A stretch of DNA of 23,012 bases from positions 1 through 23,012 of the IMG/VR virus record IMGVR_UViG_3300034110_000922; one strand, 5' to 3'. Origin of the DNA: a virus. The notes below the pieces were generated by a model. It was not told where the DNA came from, made no database searches, and saw only the letters and a list, made by a program, of their open reading frames with translations. Both the position numbers and the translations under genes were made by a program. Positions within the stretch are counted from its first letter, which is position 1, and each line of letters starts with the position of its first letter. This document shows positions 21,513-23,012 of this stretch, in pieces.

Positions 21513-21906
21513 AGTATTTGTTGTAAAAACTGATACTATCCAAAAATTTCAACACCCAAAAGAAGTTAATTTTATTCCATCATTGGAAAATGGTTTAATC
21601 ACATACACCACTCTTGGTCAGGGGGAAGTTGTTTACACTATTGATGTCGACAATAAATCTTTAACTATGAAAAATGGTGAGGGTGTGGTGTTTAATTTTG
21701 TAATCACTGAGGTATTCAAAAATCCATCAAACGATATTTTAGTTTCTTTTGAATGTGTCGATACTAAAGGTTTTAAAGGTGTTGTAGTCGTTTACAAAAA
21801 TGATAATAAATCAGTTAATATGTTAGTTGAGTATGACATTAATAATGAAACCACTGAAGGTTACATGTGTTTTGATGTTAAATGTAAAAAGAAAAACCCT
21901 CGTTAG
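21454..21906 (+). CDS. Secreted or periplasmic protein with a Bacteroidota-type signal peptide
   Basis: The 150-residue protein begins MKNLFLSLVLVMVGLVANSQ: two or three positive or polar residues, a hydrophobic core and a small-residue cleavage site near ANS|Q. There is no lipobox Cys. The mature part (about 130 residues) is beta-rich (VFVVKTDTIQKF, VVYTIDVDNKSLTMKNG, KGVVVVYKNDNKSVNML), with three cysteines towards the C-terminus, and ends in the basic CKKKNPR. No family is recognised. It has a host-like promoter and an intrinsic terminator that overlaps its last codons. It shares its leader and signal peptide exactly with the gene at 22833. A role at the host envelope, for example blocking other phages, is plausible but unproven. 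Confidence 0.85.
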   Translation: MKNLFLSLVLVMVGLVANSQVFVVKTDTIQKFQHPKEVNFIPSLENGLITYTTLGQGEVVYTIDVDNKSLTMKNGEGVVFNFVITEVFKNPSNDILVSFECVDTKGFKGVVVVYKNDNKSVNMLVEYDINNETTEGYMCFDVKCKKKNPR

Positions 21907-21916
21907 AGGGTTTTTT
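21892..21916 (+). terminator. Intrinsic terminator overlapping the end of the secreted-protein gene
   Basis: The 10-bp stem AAAAACCCTC / GAGGGTTTTT has a GTTA loop and a six-T run. The stop codon TAG lies in the hairpin. The facing minus-strand gene ends 3 nt beyond it. Confidence 0.9.
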
Positions 21917-21918
21917 AA

Positions 21919-22749
21919 TTAGATAGTTTGAATCCTTATATAATCATTTGTAGAAAATACCCGTTCCATATCTTCGTTACCATCAACAAATACAGTACAT
22001 TTCGCAGATACACCTGGAAAACCATTTATACGATAAAAACTTGTAGGCTTTAAACCACTACAAAAAGCATTCATAGCTTGATTTGAATTCGGGTTATCAA
22101 AGAAATTCTTTGAGGCTTGACTGTAATCAGAGTCCATAAAATTACCTCCTGAATAATCCCCTTTAACTTTAGGATGAATGTGCCTATTCACTCTATCGTC
22201 AGGACATCCTGGTGTTCCTCTTTCATTAAGTATTTTATTAAATAAATTCCATGGTAATGGTTTAACAACGTAATTAGAAGAATCATTACCTGCCTTAAAT
22301 GTGTATACCCAACCGGTAGGATTATTTTTATCTTTTTTACCTGTCCATTTTGGTTCAGAACAATGTTCCCCTTCCACAACAGTAATACCTTTGTCTGATA
22401 ATAATTTTTGATACGCCTCTTTTTTAACTACAAGCATTTCTGGATAATTTCCACCCACTTCACTCATTATCTCATATTTACCTACACCATAAACTTTATC
22501 GCCAGTTTGTTTAGCAATTTTTTCAATATCACGACTTTGTTTTTGAGGAACCTCAACGACTTTAATTCCACCATTAAGTGTTTTTATACCTAAATTAGAT
22601 AAGTCAGGACTTTGATTTGTAGTTTGTGTTGTACCAGTAGTTTGTGTTGTACCAGTAGGTTGAGTTGTCGTTTGAGTCTCTTGTTCAGATAGAACTTTTT
22701 TGATTATTTTAACTAAATCATTTTCAGTTAGTCTAACTATTTTTGTCAT
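21919..22749 (-). CDS. Unidentified protein with N-terminal VLSEQ signal and TQT-repeat linker
   Basis: The 276-residue protein starts at ATG 22749 with MTKIVRLTENDLVKIIKKVL followed by SEQ, an amphipathic basic helix ending in L-S-E. A Thr/Gln/Gly linker (about 25-45, TTQPTG and TTQTTG units) follows, encoded by 18-bp tandem repeats. The folded part (about 50-276) includes GEHCSEPKWTGKK, GWVYTFKAG, a GTPGCPDDRVNRHIHPK stretch and four cysteines. No catalytic signature is evident. The N-terminal helix plus cleavage-like LSE and a flexible linker suggest a virion-packaged protein (inference). TATTTAT lies 17 nt before the ATG. Confidence 0.8.
   Translation of the reverse strand: MTKIVRLTENDLVKIIKKVLSEQETQTTTQPTGTTQTTGTTQTTNQSPDLSNLGIKTLNGGIKVVEVPQKQSRDIEKIAKQTGDKVYGVGKYEIMSEVGGNYPEMLVVKKEAYQKLLSDKGITVVEGEHCSEPKWTGKKDKNNPTGWVYTFKAGNDSSNYVVKPLPWNLFNKILNERGTPGCPDDRVNRHIHPKVKGDYSGGNFMDSDYSQASKNFFDNPNSNQAMNAFCSGLKPTSFYRINGFPGVSAKCTVFVDGNEDMERVFSTNDYIRIQTI
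22619..22654 (-). repeat. 18-bp tandem repeat in the TQT linker
   Basis: GTAGTTTGTGTTGTACCA occurs twice in direct succession, followed by a third diverged unit (GTAGGTTGAGTTGTCG). Each unit encodes six residues of the linker, so the copy number can vary without a frameshift. Confidence 0.85.
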
Positions 22750-22761
22750 AATAAAATATTT

Positions 22762-22773
22762 TATTTATAAATA
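22762..22773. promoter_or_regulatory. Bidirectional 12-bp palindrome TATTTATAAATA
   Basis: It lies between divergent genes starting at 22749 (minus) and 22833 (plus), directly upstream of the plus-strand host-like promoter, as in the copy at 21383-21394. Confidence 0.55.
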
Positions 22774-22775
22774 TG

Positions 22776-22806
22776 TTTGTATAGACGAATATTTTGTGTA
22801 TATTTG
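22776..22806 (+). promoter_or_regulatory. Host-like promoter of the second secreted-protein gene
   Basis: TTTG (22776-22779), a 19-nt spacer and TATATTTG (22799-22806) have the same boxes and spacing as the copy at 21397, although the spacer sequences differ at several bases. Confidence 0.7.
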
Positions 22807-22810
22807 TAGA

Positions 22811-22891
22811 AATAATTAAATAATCAAGTCCTATGAAAAACTTATTTCTTTCTCTTGTTTTAGTAATGGTTGGTTTAGTTGCCAATTCACA
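22811..22891 (+). repeat. 81-bp duplicated leader and signal-peptide cassette, copy 2
   Basis: It is identical to 21432-21512, offset by 1379 bases. The downstream coding sequences are unrelated. Confidence 0.95.
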
Positions 22892-23012
22892 GGAATCAAA
22901 ATATTTTTTTCCTAACTACGAGTCACAATTTGTTTTAGATTCTTTAGACATACCATATGTACCAATTCCACAAAGAAATGGGACTGAACCAATTTACTCT
23001 GATGGACCATTT
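22833..23012 (+). CDS. Second secreted protein, N-terminal part (runs off the window)
   Basis: Sixty residues are visible. The first 20 are identical to the signal peptide of the gene at 21454. The mature part starts ESKYFFPNYESQFVLDSLDI and continues with a proline-containing PYVPIPQRNG stretch, unlike the other gene's mature protein. The signal peptide predicts export to the periplasm. The family cannot be judged from this fragment. It has its own copy of the host-like promoter. Confidence 0.85.
   Translation, partial: MKNLFLSLVLVMVGLVANSQESKYFFPNYESQFVLDSLDIPYVPIPQRNGTEPIYSDGPF

Overview
The window is about 70% A+T, gene-dense and organised like a large tailed phage (or phage-like) genome whose host is probably a member of the Bacteroidota. 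Four observations point that way. Genes are packed with 1-5 nt gaps, ATGA overlaps, or convergent stops shared on the four bases TTAA. Promoter-like boxes match the Bacteroidota pattern TTTG-N19/20-TAnnTTTG. Two genes carry a flavobacterial-style signal peptide. There is a phage-type mix of a peptidoglycan hydrolase, tmRNA, tRNA-Arg, HNH protein, KTSC protein and many unrecognised proteins. No terminase, portal, capsid or polymerase gene lies in the window, so the phage group cannot be fixed and the phage assignment itself is an inference.

Layout. 1-2866 (minus): an acidic probable virion/scaffold-type operon, a minimal nucleotidyltransferase and a KTSC protein. 2899-7465: a protein-turnover block with a ClpC-like double AAA+ unfoldase (plus), an M20 peptidase (minus), an acidic unknown protein and a tmRNA (plus). 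7466-9127 (minus): a two-enzyme peptidoglycan hydrolase (M15-type peptidase plus amidase_2) with a duplicated spacer module. 9155-11729: a DnaJ-type zinc-finger protein, a membrane-anchored GAF-like protein, tRNA-Arg(UCU) with two small genes, and a host-style HNH nuclease gene. 11726-18237 (minus): a block of large, probably virion-associated proteins. Two of them share a domain, and several begin with a short basic/amphipathic segment ending in (L/I)-x-E. 18302-19044 (plus): a sugar 3,5-epimerase and a small partner. 19041-21339: a DUF4314-like protein, a polytopic membrane protein, a cupin, a conserved phage-type protein and a two-helix membrane protein. 21383-23012: two genes with an identical leader and signal peptide, separated by a minus-strand gene.

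Regulation appears to be of two kinds. Minus-strand transcription-unit heads almost all carry the sequence TATTTAT, read in the direction of the gene, 5-48 nt before the start codon and without an obvious -33 box. This is a candidate phage late promoter. At four divergent junctions it becomes a perfect 12-bp palindrome, TATTTATAAATA. A second set of genes (HNH, epimerase, M20 peptidase, tmRNA, the two secreted proteins) has host-like promoters with both boxes. Several starts sit so close to the predicted promoter that leaderless mRNAs are likely.

The points most worth following up are the tmRNA/ClpC/peptidase grouping with an atypical long tag, the duplicated promoter-plus-signal-peptide cassette, the recurring N-terminal (L/I)xE segment as a possible capsid-targeting and prohead-protease signal, and the direction-consistent TATTTAT element.
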